The notes under the pieces: model-generated
What the model saw: the letters and a program-made list of their open reading frames with translations, nothing else
Databases searched by the model: none
Told to the model about the DNA's origin: nothing
Translations under genes and position numbers: made by a program
Shown here: positions 22,693-34,042 of the stretch, piece after piece
How the letters are laid out: the number at the start of each line of letters is the position of its first letter
Position numbering within the stretch: position 1 is the stretch's first letter
NCBI GenBank assembly: GCA_963576735.1
Contig: OY755175.1
Location: forward strand, 7,580,401 to 7,644,400
Direction of reading: 5' to 3'
Source: Bedellia somnulentella
Lineage: Eukaryota > Arthropoda > Insecta > Lepidoptera > Bedelliidae
DNA length: 64,000 nt

Positions 22693-22908
22693 GTACATAC
22701 ATAAATATACTCACGGCTATTAATCCCAAAAAGGGGTAGCTAGAGCTTCAGAGCTGGAAACTCCTCGGCCACATTTGGAAGTTGATAGAGGACGAGATGG
22801 TAGAAATAAAATATCATTGGTGATGGGTCTCCAACCGCATCGTCTAAAAATTACTTAAAGAAATCCCGTGGGTAGAAAGGGGTAGTGACATTCTAAGCCG
22901 GCACTTCA
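22693..22908 (-). mobile_element. SINE-A copy
   Basis: The tail and 'tatactcacggctat' lie at the left and 'attctaagccggcact' at the right. About 25 bases are deleted before the 'cccgtgggtag' block. Confidence 0.8.
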
Positions 22909-23059
22909 TGATAAGACTTTTTTTAACATAATTAACCATAGTGACTATGGGGAATTAATTCAAATATAAAATATACTTTTCACTTCGGAAAATCTTTACT
23001 TTTGCTTTCTGAATCATCGATTAAAGCTGGTTTCTAAAATGCAGTACTTAATCCGAAGT

Positions 23060-23304
23060 ACATACATATGCTCACGGCTATAAATCCCTTAACGGGGTAG
23101 CCAGAGCTTTGGAATGAAAAATTCCTCAGCCACTTTTGGAAGTTGATTGGGGAAAAGATGGTAATAATAAATGTTTTTGGTGACGGGTCTCCAACCACAT
23201 CGCCCAAAAATCACTTAATAAGCCCCTATACCCTTAGTCGCCTCTTACAATCACCCACGGGTAGAAATGGGGTAGTGTTATTCTAAACCGACACTACACG
23301 GCTA
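23060..23304 (-). mobile_element. SINE-A copy with target-site duplication
   Basis: A full-length minus copy flanked by a perfect 12-bp repeat, TTAATCCGAAGT, at 23048-23059 and 23305-23316. Its centre ('ctttggaatgaaaaattcc', 'taataataaa') matches the 28.5-kb copy, which suggests a subfamily. Confidence 0.9.
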
Positions 23305-23496
23305 TTAATCCGAAGTCTGAAAAAAATAAAAGGGCTTGTATAAAAAAAATGATGAATATAGACCAAGCTTGAGAATTCTGCCAGAAACAAACAAAATGGC
23401 GGTCTATAAAGTGAGTATGTCTATACAAGTGTAGTAATGAAGGGTAGTAGTACACAATATATAATAAAATATTGTGATGATTTATTGAATGATAGC

Positions 23497-23835
23497 AACC
23501 GTGATAGCTCAGTGGGTGGCTTATCGTGCAGACGATGAGTGTTCATATCCCGGGTTGGGCCTACACCAATTTGTCCTTTCTAAAGTCATATATGTGGTTA
23601 ATTTATCATGATTGTTAACGGTGAGGCAAAACATCGTGAGAAAACCCACATTGCTAAGTTGTACCTAGTCATGTGACAGTGTATTTGTACAAAAACGGCG
23701 TTAGGCCTGCCCTTTATACCCTCAAAGCAAACGTGGGTGCTCTGAACACCAGGTGACAATTTCAAGTGACGTTCATAAGTATTAGTACCTCTACCAACCC
23801 CTTCGGGGACATACGCCGTGAGCGTTTGATTTCCT
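23497..23835 (+). mobile_element. SINE-D, near full length with tRNA-like head
   Basis: The head 'gatagctcagtgggtggc' and 'cccgggttgggcc' is tRNA-like (A and B box positions), followed by 'aatttgtcctttctaaagtc'. The body contains 'cggtgaggcaaaacatcgtg', 'gtcatgtgacagtgta' and 'aacggcgttaggcctgccc'. The 3' end, 'ctaccaaccccttcgggg' followed by 'cgccgtgagcg', resembles the SINE-A and RTE LINE 3' ends. Confidence 0.8.
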
Positions 23836-24202
23836 TGAGGTATCAAAATTAAATTATATTCCCTATTACTGTACTGATGTAGTAAAACGATAAGATCATT
23901 ACCAGCTGTATAGTTTATAAAGTACTAAAGGTATGGAAAAAGAAAGAGATCATTGTTGTTTCGGTGTCCACCTGGCATTTTGAATAGCTGGCAAAGGAGG
24001 TCTTGTATGGGCGAAATTCACTTCAGCTTCAAATCTTAATTACTAAGTATTCATCAGGTAACGAGTTCCCTGATGAATACTTCACCATCCTGTGCAAAAT
24101 GCCTTCGCATTGAACGTAACTACAGTGCACCACAGTTTCCTTTGCCACACTAAATAATGAATAGATTTTTAATTCCTGCTATAGAAAATAACTACTAATC
24201 TG

Positions 24203-24345
24203 CATTACTCCAGGCTATTATCCCAAAACGGGTAGGCAGAGGTTCGGACTTCGGAGTAAAACGTTGTAAGTTGTGGTTAAAAAATTATGGTTAAATAAAC
24301 ATGTGTGATGAGTTTGCAATGTTAGCTGTATAGTGTTGGCTTATA
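24203..24345 (-). mobile_element. SINE-A relic
   Basis: 'ggctattatcccaaaacggg' on the left and 'agctgtatagtgttggc' on the right fit a badly decayed copy with its centre mostly gone. Confidence 0.4.
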
Positions 24346-24423
24346 GCGTTTACTTTTTTTATTTTCACGGTTGTAATATGATTGACGTAGAATTTTTTAA
24401 AAATAATAAGAATTATAAAAAAA

Positions 24424-24505
24424 TTAAGAATAAATAAAGGAAACATAAATTTATACACGGGCTGGAATCGAACCGCGATATGAGGTTTTCATTAACAAAA
24501 AAAAA
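24424..24505 (-). mobile_element. SINE-C fragment
   Basis: In minus orientation it shows the tail (rc of 'cctttatttattctta'), a B-box-like 'gcggttcgattcc' and the 5' block 'gttaatgaaaacctc'. The A-box region is missing. Confidence 0.6.
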
Positions 24506-24670
24506 GCATTCAAATTATGTGATAGTTAGGCGTTCTCAACATTTCTATTATATCTGAAAAGGTAGACAAGTGGCATTCCGAATTTGTAAAAATATCGGAG
24601 GTAGAGAACGTAATCACTACTTAATAGTGTAAAAAGAAACAAAGGATAGAAGAATTTCGCACTGGCAGCC

Positions 24671-24778
24671 ATTGACCCGGTAGCTCAATGCCAGAGCGAC
24701 GGGGGCGTATACCGAGGTCGCGGGTTCGATTCCCGCCTGTGTCGAAATTTTTCTTTCCTTTATTTATTCTTTATTTTT
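24671..24778 (+). mobile_element. SINE-C with tRNA-like head
   Basis: 'ccggtagctcaatgccagag' (A-box region) and 'cgcgggttcgattcccgcc' (B box and T-arm-like stem) form a tRNA-like pol III promoter. 'gtcgaaatttttctttcc' and an ATTT-rich tail follow. It does not close as a true tRNA (no acceptor-stem pairing), so I call it a SINE and not a tRNA gene. Confidence 0.75.
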
Positions 24779-25757
24779 AAGATTGCCCAAAGAAAAAATG
24801 ATTTGTTAATGTTGTTTTTTTAATTTTAATTTTTATAGTGCCTAATGACTAAAATAATCTCATTGAAAACAGTGCCTCACTTAAAGACTAATAAAATTAA
24901 TATAATTACAGCAAAATAAAAGTTGATTGTTTTATTTTAAAGAACAGTAGTTGGTTCATATAATCAATGATAAATATTACAGTATATGACATTAAATTAC
25001 TAAAATAAAGCACCTAAAAAAATGCTTGTCGCATCGACGTACGGTTAGGGTTTATAGGGGGCGAGCGAACGTTAGGTGTCTAGGGTTAAGGGGTTGGGGA
25101 AGAAAGTTACAAGTTTTGTAATTTTTTTGTTGTTTGTGTGCTAATACTACTTTACATACAAAATTTCAGCTTTCTAGGACATTAGGAAATACCCTAAGAA
25201 TTTTGATGATCATCAGTGAGTCAGTGACGAAATCAGCGTTTTTAGATATAAATAAAATCTGAAGTGTAAAAGCTAATGTAATTAAAACTTTATATGTTCA
25301 ATAAGTCTGCTATTGACAATATATCCCGAAAATTTTGTTGATTTAGCATAATCCAAACCCAAGATATGAGGACTCAAAAAAACGACGAAGCGCTTCGAGA
25401 AAAGGTAGGTAGTGCACGTGCGCTTCGCTTTGTTCGTCTTGGCGATATTTTAATTATCTGTAGCGTATGTCATAGTATCTTTATTTCCTCATCCTCATGC
25501 GGCAATAAACATCTCGTATATGAACTAAATGAATTATTACCATGTTTACAAGTCCCTCGTGAAGCGTTAATAAAAAGTAGCTATCAGTACTGACCAGACC
25601 CATTTTGATCCCTAATTCACGCATCCCCTTATCCAATGGTTGCCAACACCTAATCTCCTGTTACTTGTAGCTTTTACGAGCTCTTTCTACTATATCGAGT
25701 TGTGTGAGGGTACTTGTGGCATTTTTCTGATGAAATTGTTAAATATGTTCATGTGAT
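24779..25757. other. AT-rich spacer
   Basis: A 75-codon frame at 25366-25593 has no recognisable motif. Nothing else is supported. Confidence 0.45.
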
Positions 25758-25762
25758 ATTTA

Positions 25763-25905
25763 GAGTCGACCACATGATAGTCCAATGGGTAGAACACCCG
25801 CCCGTAAACAGAGAAGCGTAAGTTCAAATTCGGGGTCGACACTAATTTGTCTTTTCTAAAGTCATATGTGTGGTTAATTTATCATGGTTGTTAACTCATC
25901 CTTAA
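25763..25905 (+). mobile_element. SINE-D, 5' half
   Basis: The tRNA-like head ('gatagtccaatgggtag', 'gttcaaattcggggtcgac') is followed by 'actaatttgtcttttctaa' and 'atcatggttgttaac'. It then stops abruptly, lacking the rest of the body. Confidence 0.7.
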
Positions 25906-25948
25906 AACCCTAATTAATCAAACTTACAAATTATGACCGCCCATGTTT

Positions 25949-26157
25949 ACATACATACATATACTCACTCCATTAGTTACCATTGGGGTAGGCAGAGACT
26001 ACCGATCGCCGCTTCTTACTATCCTGACAAACCCCTCTAACTTCGTTTACATCCATCAATCTTTTCGTACATGCTCTTTTATTCTTCATACTTCGGACGC
26101 CTGCCTTTTTGAGCACTCTCTCCGTGGTCGTTCTCTACTAACATTACCGTCTACACT
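25949..26157 (-). mobile_element. RTE-clade LINE 3' end, divergent, with TATG tail
   Basis: It is homologous to the RTE copies at 32.9 and 57.8 kb: 'ttggggtaggcagagacta', 'tcgatcgcc'-like, 'catgctcttttattcttc' and 'tctactaac'. Its tail is (TATG)n, as in SINE-A, rather than the (TAAG)n of the two better copies. The coding frame is broken. Confidence 0.7.
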
Positions 26158-26427
26158 AAATTTACTAAAATATTAATTAAATTATATGCAGCCGCTCATG
26201 AAATAGCAAAAGCTTTTTAATTCATTTAGTTTCTCAATTAATCAGAACCAAATAGCCGCTGACTCAGCTTATGTACACTAAAGTACGAGCTTTAATTCAC
26301 GCTGATTTTGATCTGCTTTATTTAAGTGAAAAGTGAAGAGTCAACACTAATTTTTACTAATCTTATGTGAGAAAAATCGTTTCTTTTTTTTCGCGTCACA
26401 TCGCATCACTTAAAAAACCCTAATACG
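26158..26427. other. Spacer
   Basis: No features seen. Confidence 0.4.
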
Positions 26428-26468
26428 CTGTGTAGTGTCAGCTTAGAAGTGCATTAACCAATTTCTTT
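26428..26468 (+). mobile_element. SINE-A head fragment
   Basis: 'ctgtgtagtgtcagcttaga' followed by a few matching bases. The rest of the element is absent. Confidence 0.5.
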
Positions 26469-26469
26469 A

Positions 26470-27160
26470 AGCCAAAAATACACCTCAAATGAAATTTGTA
26501 AGGAATGTCTAAAAGAAGTAGTACCTTGGCCGTCGCTTCTGGGTTATACGGCATGACCAATGTACACTAAAATACCTAAAGAAGTATTTTAATAAATGCT
26601 CACCCGCTTCCAATCAATACGACGAAAATCACAAACATTGTTACTAAAATTGCACTTTTAATATGTGAGGACGATAAAAGATTTAGTTGAATAGCGATGG
26701 ATTATATAATATCGTCTTTTGATTGTTCTTCGCGAGTAATCATGATTCGTTAAAAGTAGAGCTGCTGATCGATGAGTTATGCCAATCATTTGTAGAACGG
26801 CCACAAATATTTTACAAGTATTTCTTTACAATTTTCGAATGCTATACGAAAACAAATGAAAATTTACCAAGTGCGAGTAGAACTGGCGGCTGGCCAGTGA
26901 CGAGTTTCATAGTAGTTTACATATCTTTAGCAAACCATAAACGCAGATTTTATTTATAAAAAAAAGAAGGACTGCATCTGTTTACACTATCTCCAGAAGT
27001 TAGGGGAGGGGGATTACTCACTTTATGCCTCTAGAAATGTATACCTTTAAAAATTACTTTATTAATTTTTTACAATTAAAAAATATTTACAATGATAGTA
27101 TAAAAATTAAAAATTAAATTATAGCTAAATATGTTTATATTACAAACGAAAAATTTCGTA
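26470..27160. other. Spacer
   Basis: The 78-codon frame at 26723-26959 shows no motif. The AT-rich part from 27040 probably includes the 3' UTR of the minus-strand LINE copy that ends at 27165. Confidence 0.4.
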
Positions 27161-27164
27161 AAAT

Positions 27165-28380
27165 TCATCGTTCGTCATTGTCGGTGTAGGGTAACGTGCT
27201 CAATATGCTAGCAGCATTTCCTCTTTGAATGGCCAAGCTAATGCGTTGGCCGAGGTAGCTGCCAGCTCTAGGATCACCACACACTTCCACAAGGCGAACG
27301 GACAGTTCTTTAAAGAAAACCCGCGCCTCGTTGCCCCACGGGCCGAGAGTTTCAACGGCGAGAAGGTATAAAATTATAGTCGTTTGTTAAAACTGAGTAT
27401 TTACGCCGTTTGAAACTCTCGGCGTTGGCAGCAGCAGTACCTGCCCGCGCTGCCGACCCGGATAAATGGCAAGGCGCCAGAGTGGCGACACAGGTTGCAT
27501 CCCATATCAGCGCCCTGCAATTCCTCCAAGGCAACAAAGTCATACCATCGGGTCTCTCGCCATCGTCCCGCATTAAACCAGGAGGTTCCAAGGTCGCTGG
27601 CACGTGGGCGCTGACAAGAGCCCGACGAATGATATCATTTAGGGCAGCGTGTAGTGACAGGCGACCTGCACTGCGGGGGCATGAAAGTCCGTGGTGGCCC
27701 CATTGGTCAACCTCTACTCCACAGCGACAACGATGAATTTCATTGATTCTGGAACCAACTCTCAAACATACTCCCAAACAAAAAGTCGACCTGTCCAGTA
27801 ACGTACCAATCGCCTCAGAAGGTAATGCATTCAACCAGTATCCCGACTCAGGCTCCATAGAGGCCATGAGACGAGCACGCTGTGCAGGATCGGAAGCAGA
27901 GTTCAAGAGGATTAATTGAATCCGCCCGCACAGTATGTCATCTCAAGACCTCTGAGAAGTCATGTTTGTCGGAACACTCGAATCTGGACCAAGCAAAGCA
28001 ATCCATGCAGTCTTGGCATCGTCCATTCCACTGATCTCTGTGTCACCTAAAGAGGGGCTGACATTTTTTTTGTACAGTTTAATTTTAGAATGTACTGATG
28101 ACAAGAAAGCAGGTAAAGCCACGTCAGATGGTTTGCGTACGCCCAAACTTCCAAACCGAACTGGTAGGGTAGCCTGATCCCAGCTTTTGTCATCAAATTT
28201 ACAATTTGGAATTTCGCATAACGTATCTCGTATGTTATTGTCTAAATCCTTTAAAGCCGAAACAAGCCTCCAAGTGTCGCAACATCTTAAAAAATATGTG
28301 AATTTGGGGACCAACAAACAGAATTTTATAATTGTATAGGCCAAATGGGGATTTATAGATAGTAAACGCTCCGAATATTA
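27165..28380 (-). pseudogene. RLE-type LINE, C-terminal half with restriction-like endonuclease (decayed)
   Basis: This is the same family as 1-1602, here giving the C-terminal part. From the right: LAYTIIKFCLLVPKFTYF, RFGSLGVRKPSDVALPAF, then a CCHC knuckle C-R-C-x8-H-x4-C (CRCGVEVDQWGHHGLSC). The next segment, RDDGERPDGMT followed by LIWDATC, fits the PD...D core of the restriction-like endonuclease. Two lesions are visible: an in-frame TGA at about 27940, where family members have tryptophan, and a +1 frameshift near 27360. Beyond it the frame continues as AVETLGPWG and RISLAIQRGNA to a stop at 27165. The frames at 28344 and 27906 begin with TTG, not ATG, so they are internal pieces. The copy is 5'-truncated near 28380. 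Confidence 0.85.
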
Positions 28381-28535
28381 GTTGAATTTTGAAATTTTGT
28401 CTTGAATAAAACCTGAAAGGGAATTTTTGTTTAGAGGGGCACCAAGGAGACGAAGCGAATCATTATGTAGGACCGTAATGTTTTAAAGAATTAAATTCAA
28501 GAAAAATATATATGGTATACCCAGAAACTTCATTG
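28381..28535. other. Spacer between LINE copy and SINE-A
   Basis: No features seen. Confidence 0.4.
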
Positions 28536-28547
28536 TAATTTTAAATA

Positions 28548-28803
28548 CATACATACATACATACATATACTCACGGCTATAAATCCCTTAACGGGGTAGC
28601 CAGAGCTTTGGAATGATAAATTCCTCAGCCACTTTTGGAAGTTGACTGGGGAAAAGATGATAATAATAAACGTTTTTGGTGATGGGTCTTCAACCACATC
28701 GCCCAAAAATCACTTAAAAAGCCCCTATACCCTTAGTCGCCTCTTACGATCACCCACGGGTAGAAATGGGTTAGTGCTATTCTAAGCCGACACTACACGG
28801 TAA
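28548..28803 (-). mobile_element. SINE-A copy with target-site duplication
   Basis: A full-length minus copy with a long (ATAC)n tail on the left. It is flanked by a perfect 12-bp repeat, TAATTTTAAATA, at 28536-28547 and 28804-28815. Confidence 0.9.
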
Positions 28804-28815
28804 TAATTTTAAATA

Positions 28816-28862
28816 TACATACATATACTCATGCCATTCGTTCCCATAGAGGTAGGCTGACA
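28816..28862 (-). mobile_element. RTE LINE extreme 3' end
   Basis: 'tacatacatatactcatgcc' then 'ttcccatagaggtaggctga' is the last ~45 bases of the RTE family. It directly abuts the SINE-A target duplication. Confidence 0.6.
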
Positions 28863-30490
28863 GGATCAGTTCATACATTCCCTTTTATTATAATGTTTAA
28901 ATACTCATTTATATGTTTTCGTTTGTGTTGTTCTCTGGACTAGTTCCCGAATTTAAGGCCGTCCATAAATTTCGTCACATATTAATGGGGGAGGAGGGTG
29001 CCACTCAAAGCCACTCTAAAAATTTTGCAAAAATCTAAAATTAAAACACAAAATCTCGAAATTTAAATGAGAACCAATAAAATTAAACTTTCGACGTATT
29101 ATTTTTACACAACCACATTTACCTTGAAGACACTAGACACTAAATTTGAATAGATATCTGAATGTAAGGGTTTACATAGGTTTAAGTTAAGGTTATATTT
29201 TTTCAATTTTAACATAATGCGTAGATTTGACTATTGTCCCAACAGGCTGGAGGATGCTCTCGAAAATGCAGGCGTCTGAAGAATGAAAGGGCATATATAA
29301 AAATATTCATTAATGCAAATGAAGCTGTGCAGGTTTGCCAGGATATGGATTACTTCTAATAAGTTTAATTAGAATGTTGAATGTAATTTATCCTTTATTC
29401 TACTAAGTTTCAGTTATATAGTATTTATATATTAATTACATACGGACTGACAGACAGACACGGCGAAAGTAATGGACGTTTTATAGCATCCAGCGGGGAA
29501 ACAGTCAATGGTGTCCAGTACATTTACTAAATCATTTATTACAATCACAAACCGTGTTCCACAGGGTTACCATACTATGCCTTCCGGTAGCTGACCGTAA
29601 ATTGAGAACCTTTAACCCCATAGAAATATTAACCCCATCAGTTCTGTATGCAATTTGCTCCGCCCCGTAGCCACAAAAGGTTAACAGCTCTTTTAGCTAC
29701 GTCATATCGCAGTTATTCTAAATTACTCCTAGTAACATATTAGACTACTTAGAAAACTCCACATATCTCCCTCGTTCTTGACCATTTCTCTTTCGGTTTG
29801 TTGTATCGAAAAGAAAAGGATGGAGAAATAATTTATTATAAAGTCTATCAAATCGACTTCAAACAATGAAAGTGAAAAGTAACAAAGGTTTCTCTTTCTG
29901 ATCACAAGTTGTAGAGAAATGTACAACGTTGTTTTGGCAAGTCCCCTGGAGTTTTACGGAGCGAAAATCAATAGTCTCAATTTTGTCGCGTTTTCTTTGG
30001 TTCCCAACTACCGGCACTAGATTCTAAATCTGTACTGTTTCAAGTAAATCACCATCTAACGACAGATTTGCCACATTTAATATGCCAAATCGCATCGTGA
30101 TATCCGTGTTTAAACTGCAGAATAATAAAGTAGAGGTTACTATTTAGTATGGTTCGTCGGAGCGCGGTTGGTTTGGATGGTTAGAGTAATGCGGTTGGCG
30201 GGAAGTGGTGGGAAGCGGTGGGAAGTGGGCGGTGGAATGCAAGTTTCAGTTGCTCGCCCTGCACCGCAAATTCACTGTGGCTGCTTTTCATTCCATCGCT
30301 ATCATATTATTAATACGCTGTGTAAGCTTGTAAAGATTTTCGGAGGGTCGTCATGGGAAACATCATCTTAAACGTTTTTAAATATTATTTTTAACATTTG
30401 TTTATACAGTTCCAATTTCATTGTTTAAGTTTTGATTCATTTTTCACATTCAATTGTTAATTTTATTTTCCTTGGCACTTTTTTATCAAT
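28863..30490. other. Spacer, no supported gene
   Basis: The 67-codon frame at 30168-30371 lies in a G-rich patch (repeated 'gggaagtggt') and has no family signature. No RNA gene is seen. Confidence 0.45.
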
Positions 30491-30496
30491 CTCTAA

Positions 30497-31582
30497 TCTA
30501 TACTATAATAAAACTGTACCGAGGTTTAATTTTCGATGCTGAACCCAAATTTGTGCTTTTAGAAAAAAAAGACTGTCTGTCTTTCTGTCTGTATGTCCGG
30601 TCATCACGTAAATTCCACCAGACAGATCTTGACGAAATTTTGTATGATTGATGATGGATGGTTACATCCATTTCATCACAATAAATGTCAATTTAATTGT
30701 TTGCCAATAGTATGACTACTAGATATATAGCGTATCGTAAATTTGATGTCAACACTAACATCTTCGTGGCGTAGCGGTAAACCGTTTGGTTAACAAATTG
30801 AGATTTTTTTTTGCTTTTATGGTAGTTTAGAATAAAAGGAAGCAAGATTTTTAAACTAATATTCCCATAGATATACAATGCTATACTTACGCATACATTA
30901 ATATTCTGTTTTAGCCTCAGAATGCATAGTTTGTAAATAATAGCACAAATCTCAATTTTAATTTAGTACCGCCATCTATGACTGATTGGCTGCAATCTCG
31001 CACACATCACCAAAGGTCAGTGTAGGGGGCAGCACCGGACCGACACCGCAACGCCAAACTGCTATATAAATACTAATTAAAATAAATTCTCATTTTTGAA
31101 CGTAGTAACTTGGTACAAAATTGTTTGTTTCATGATTCTTATGAACAATTAAAAAGGTTTTTTTGAAAGTCACCCCCTAAGGGATTGAAATATAGTATAC
31201 AGATTTTTGACATTTCTGTATCTAGAAATTCGAAACTTTATGCGATTGAATGATATAACCACTACAAAAAGAAATATATGAAATTCATCTATCAATCATT
31301 CATTCTACCGGCTATAAATCTCAAAAAAGGGTAGCCACAAATTCAGAGATAGTAATTCTTTATCCACTTTTGGAAGTTGAATGGGGAAAAGGTAGTCAAA
31401 TGGGTCGGTTTTCAACTGCATCGCCGAATATTCACTTTAAAATCCTCAATGTTCTTTATATCTATTAATACAACGAACGGCCGCGGGAAGTTAATATAAA
31501 AAAGCAGAATTTAAGATAGTGTTTGTAAATCGATTGCAAAAAATTGTAGTCCACGCGGACGTAGTCGCGGGTGAAAAGCTAG
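30497..31582 (+). mobile_element. Non-autonomous Helitron-like element
   Basis: It begins TCTATACTATAATAAAACTG after A and ends CTAG before T. A subterminal GC-rich hairpin-like 'acgcggacgtagtcgcggg' precedes the end. It contains 'gactgtctgtctttctgtct', as in the 20.3-kb Helitron. A SINE-A relic lies inside (31303-31455). Confidence 0.7.
31303..31455 (-). mobile_element. SINE-A relic inside the Helitron
   Basis: 'ccggctataaatctcaaaaa', 'cacttttggaagttgaatgg' and 'ttcaactgcatcgcc' match the minus-strand family. The head is missing. Confidence 0.6.
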
Positions 31583-31938
31583 TAGTCAATATGCAGCTGT
31601 GGTGTCTGATAAAAATATTTGTGGTATAAAAAGCAAAATCAACCCACTTAACTTAATAAGAAGGTTGCTACTTCAGTGTATTTCTTTCCCGAAGAATAAT
31701 GCTTATACAAACTAATCCTCTAAAACTGCACAGGCCATTGCAGTGGAGACTCGATGCCGAAACGTTTAATTCAACCGTGAAATGAAAAGCTGAAAATAAA
31801 GTCCAATCCTGTATAATTATATTACGAAATTCCCTCAATTTTCATCAGATCTTTTCCTTATTTTTAAGAGATGTATAATTTCAACGCTCAAATAGAGATT
31901 TATCTATACCTACCGATGACTCATAATTATATTTTCGT
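31583..31938. other. Spacer
   Basis: No feature is supported. A 'gatgccgaaacgttta' stretch near 31753 recalls Penelope-type end motifs but is too short to call. Confidence 0.35.
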
Positions 31939-31967
31939 CGTCGAAATTTTTCTTTCCTTTATTTATA
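31939..31967 (+). mobile_element. SINE-C 3' tail fragment
   Basis: 'cgtcgaaatttttctttcc' plus 'tttatttata' is the SINE-C 3' end alone, abutting a SINE-E copy in the opposite orientation. Confidence 0.5.
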
Positions 31968-32079
31968 AGTGAAACTAACGTCTTCGTATAATAAATCATT
32001 GTTGCCCTCAATGCGATTCGAACCCACGACCTCCAGACCTACAAGCTACTCATATATCCACTAGGCCACGGCCACCGTC
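31968..32079 (-). mobile_element. SINE-E with tRNA-like head
   Basis: Read on the minus strand: 'gtggcctagtggatatatg' (A box), 'gtcgtgggttcgaatcgc' (B box), then 'attgagggcaacaatg', as in the copy at 45.9 kb. Confidence 0.7.
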
Positions 32080-32900
32080 ATTGTGTTCCGTATATGCTAT
32101 TCTTCTATCCAGATTTAAGGAACGTTTTAAAAATAAAGATGTGTATTATACAATGCATACATCAATAAACTCACAATTTAAACCCCAAAACAGTTTACGC
32201 AGCTATTTTTTCATACTCTACCTATTCCATCCTATGAAAACCTCTCTAAATAAGTAAAATAAAATGCTCAAAAAGAAAAAACAGACAATTGGCAAAGCGG
32301 CTAGAGTCGGTTGGCAAAATAGCAACACGGAGGCCGACAACGTTCTGACAAGTGCCCTCGCGGTGTAATTAAATACTTTTGTAGGTCAGAAATTGCTGGT
32401 TTCCCGGCTGCCGCCTGTGCGACGTTTCCACTGGATTATACGAGTATTAATTGCTCGGTAAACCTTAATCTCTCTGGGTTTGTATTTAGGAATAATTTAT
32501 GAGATTTGAATGTGATGCCGTTTTTACCTTTACCTTAGCGTTATTGTCTTAGCCATGATATTTAAAACGTGTATATTTTTGCGACTATATAAAAGGATAA
32601 AGACCTCAATTTGGATTCGAGAGATGCTGGCATAAAGGGTAGCTAATAGATAACTACCGATGCGCTCTTCTCTTGTATACTTAGTACCTACCCATTATGC
32701 TTCTAACAGAAAAAGAGCTATTGTTTGTGTACTTACCTATACCACCCGCTATTACACTACAGCGATTAAACACAGCTATGAGAGAATCTACAAATCCTCA
32801 GTTACTCATAAAAACAAAATACAAAAAATATTCGAGTACTTAAAACGCCGAACCTGTTAGTCACCTGATACAAAACTTTTGAAAAAGATAGTGGCTAGAA
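32080..32900. other. Spacer
   Basis: The 66-codon frame at 32660-32860 shows no motif. A 15-base SINE-A head stub on the minus strand ('gctgacactacacgg') sits at 32900-32914. Confidence 0.4.
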
Positions 32901-32926
32901 GCTGACACTACACGGATTGTGTGGTT

Positions 32927-33329
32927 ACTTACTTACTTACTTATACTCACGCCCATTATTCCCATTGGGGTAGGCAGAGACTATCGATCGCCACTTAGTA
33001 CGATCTTGACAAACCTCTCTTGCTTCCCTTACATTCATTATTCTTCTCATACATGCTCTTTTATTCTTCTCACTTCGGAGCCCCGCCTTTATAAGAACGT
33101 TTTCTATCTGGTCAAGAAACGTTTTACGAGGCCGTCCTCTACTAACAATACCATCCACATTGGCTCTATATATCTCTTTCGCTACTTTATTTTCATCCAT
33201 CCTCTCTATGTGCCCAAACCACCTCAACATTCCTTTTTCTATCTTGCATACTACGTCATCTTTCAAACCTACTCGTTCACGGATCACAGTATTTCTCACT
33301 CTATCACACAGCCTTACATTACATATAAT
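32927..33329 (-). mobile_element. RTE-clade LINE, 5'-truncated, with 13-bp target-site duplication
   Basis: The minus strand encodes the RTE pol C-terminus (33299 to 32937): KIEKGMLRWFGHIERMDENK, then GRPRKTFLDQIENVL and a terminal WRSIVSAYPNG-like end. The 3' tail is (TAAG)n. The insert is bounded by a perfect 13-bp repeat, GGATTGTGTGGTT, at 32914-32926 and 33330-33342. The RT and APE domains are missing, so it is a truncated insertion. The frame is still open, which suggests a young age. Confidence 0.92.
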
Positions 33330-33342
33330 GGATTGTGTGGTT

Positions 33343-33702
33343 GTTTCTTTTTATTCTTCTCTAAATCAAAGTGATAATGGTTCCATTTATAACTGACGCC
33401 TTCGATATCTCGGGACCTCATTATAATTAAATACACGCCAATTATTCGCCGCCACATATTCACAACATTTATAAACGCTGCGAAACATTTGGAACCTCTC
33501 AATAGACACCCTCTTACCGGCAATGTGACTACATGCTTCCATTTTGTAATTCTTACCCCTATGCACGTATGGTATGCGTTACATTTTTCACTATTCTTTT
33601 GTGGAAGGTCTTTGATGTTTACCATTTACTAAGGAGTTGATTCGAGCCATTTCATGCAAAACCCTTATTTAGGCTTTTATAATTTATATACTAAATTTTG
33701 TT
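33343..33702. other. Spacer
   Basis: No features seen. Confidence 0.4.
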
Positions 33703-33703
33703 T

Positions 33704-33956
33704 GCTGTGTAGTGTCGGCTTAGAATAGGACTACCCCATTTCTTCCGGTAGGTATACGTAAGAGGCGACTAACGGTATTGGGGCGTTTAAGGGATTTTTG
33801 GGCGATGCGGATGGAGACCCATCACCAACAACCTTTATTTAATCATCTTTTCCTTACTCAATTTTCCAAAAGTGGCTGAGGAGTTTCTAATTCCTTAGCT
33901 CTGGCTACCCTTTCTAGGGATTTATAGCCGTTAGTATATATATATGTATGTATGTA
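33704..33956 (+). mobile_element. SINE-A copy, full length
   Basis: From 'gctgtgtagtgtcggcttag' to a (TATG)n tail. Short 'taaatt' repeats flank it, but I cannot confirm a full target duplication. Confidence 0.85.
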
Positions 33957-34042
33957 AATTTAATTTATATTTTCATCTTACAAATATGTATTTATTTCAT
34001 TCAAGTATTTCATAATCTTCAACAACATAACTTGCTTATGTA

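Noticed and set aside
24671..24745. A tRNA gene
   Set aside because: A and B boxes are present, but the 5' end does not pair with a 3' acceptor end, and a SINE tail follows at once.
27410..27736. Plus-strand 108-codon frame
   Set aside because: It is antisense to the endonuclease part of the minus-strand LINE pseudogene.
32919..33374. Plus-strand 151-codon frame
   Set aside because: It is antisense to the RTE LINE fragment; the real coding strand is minus.
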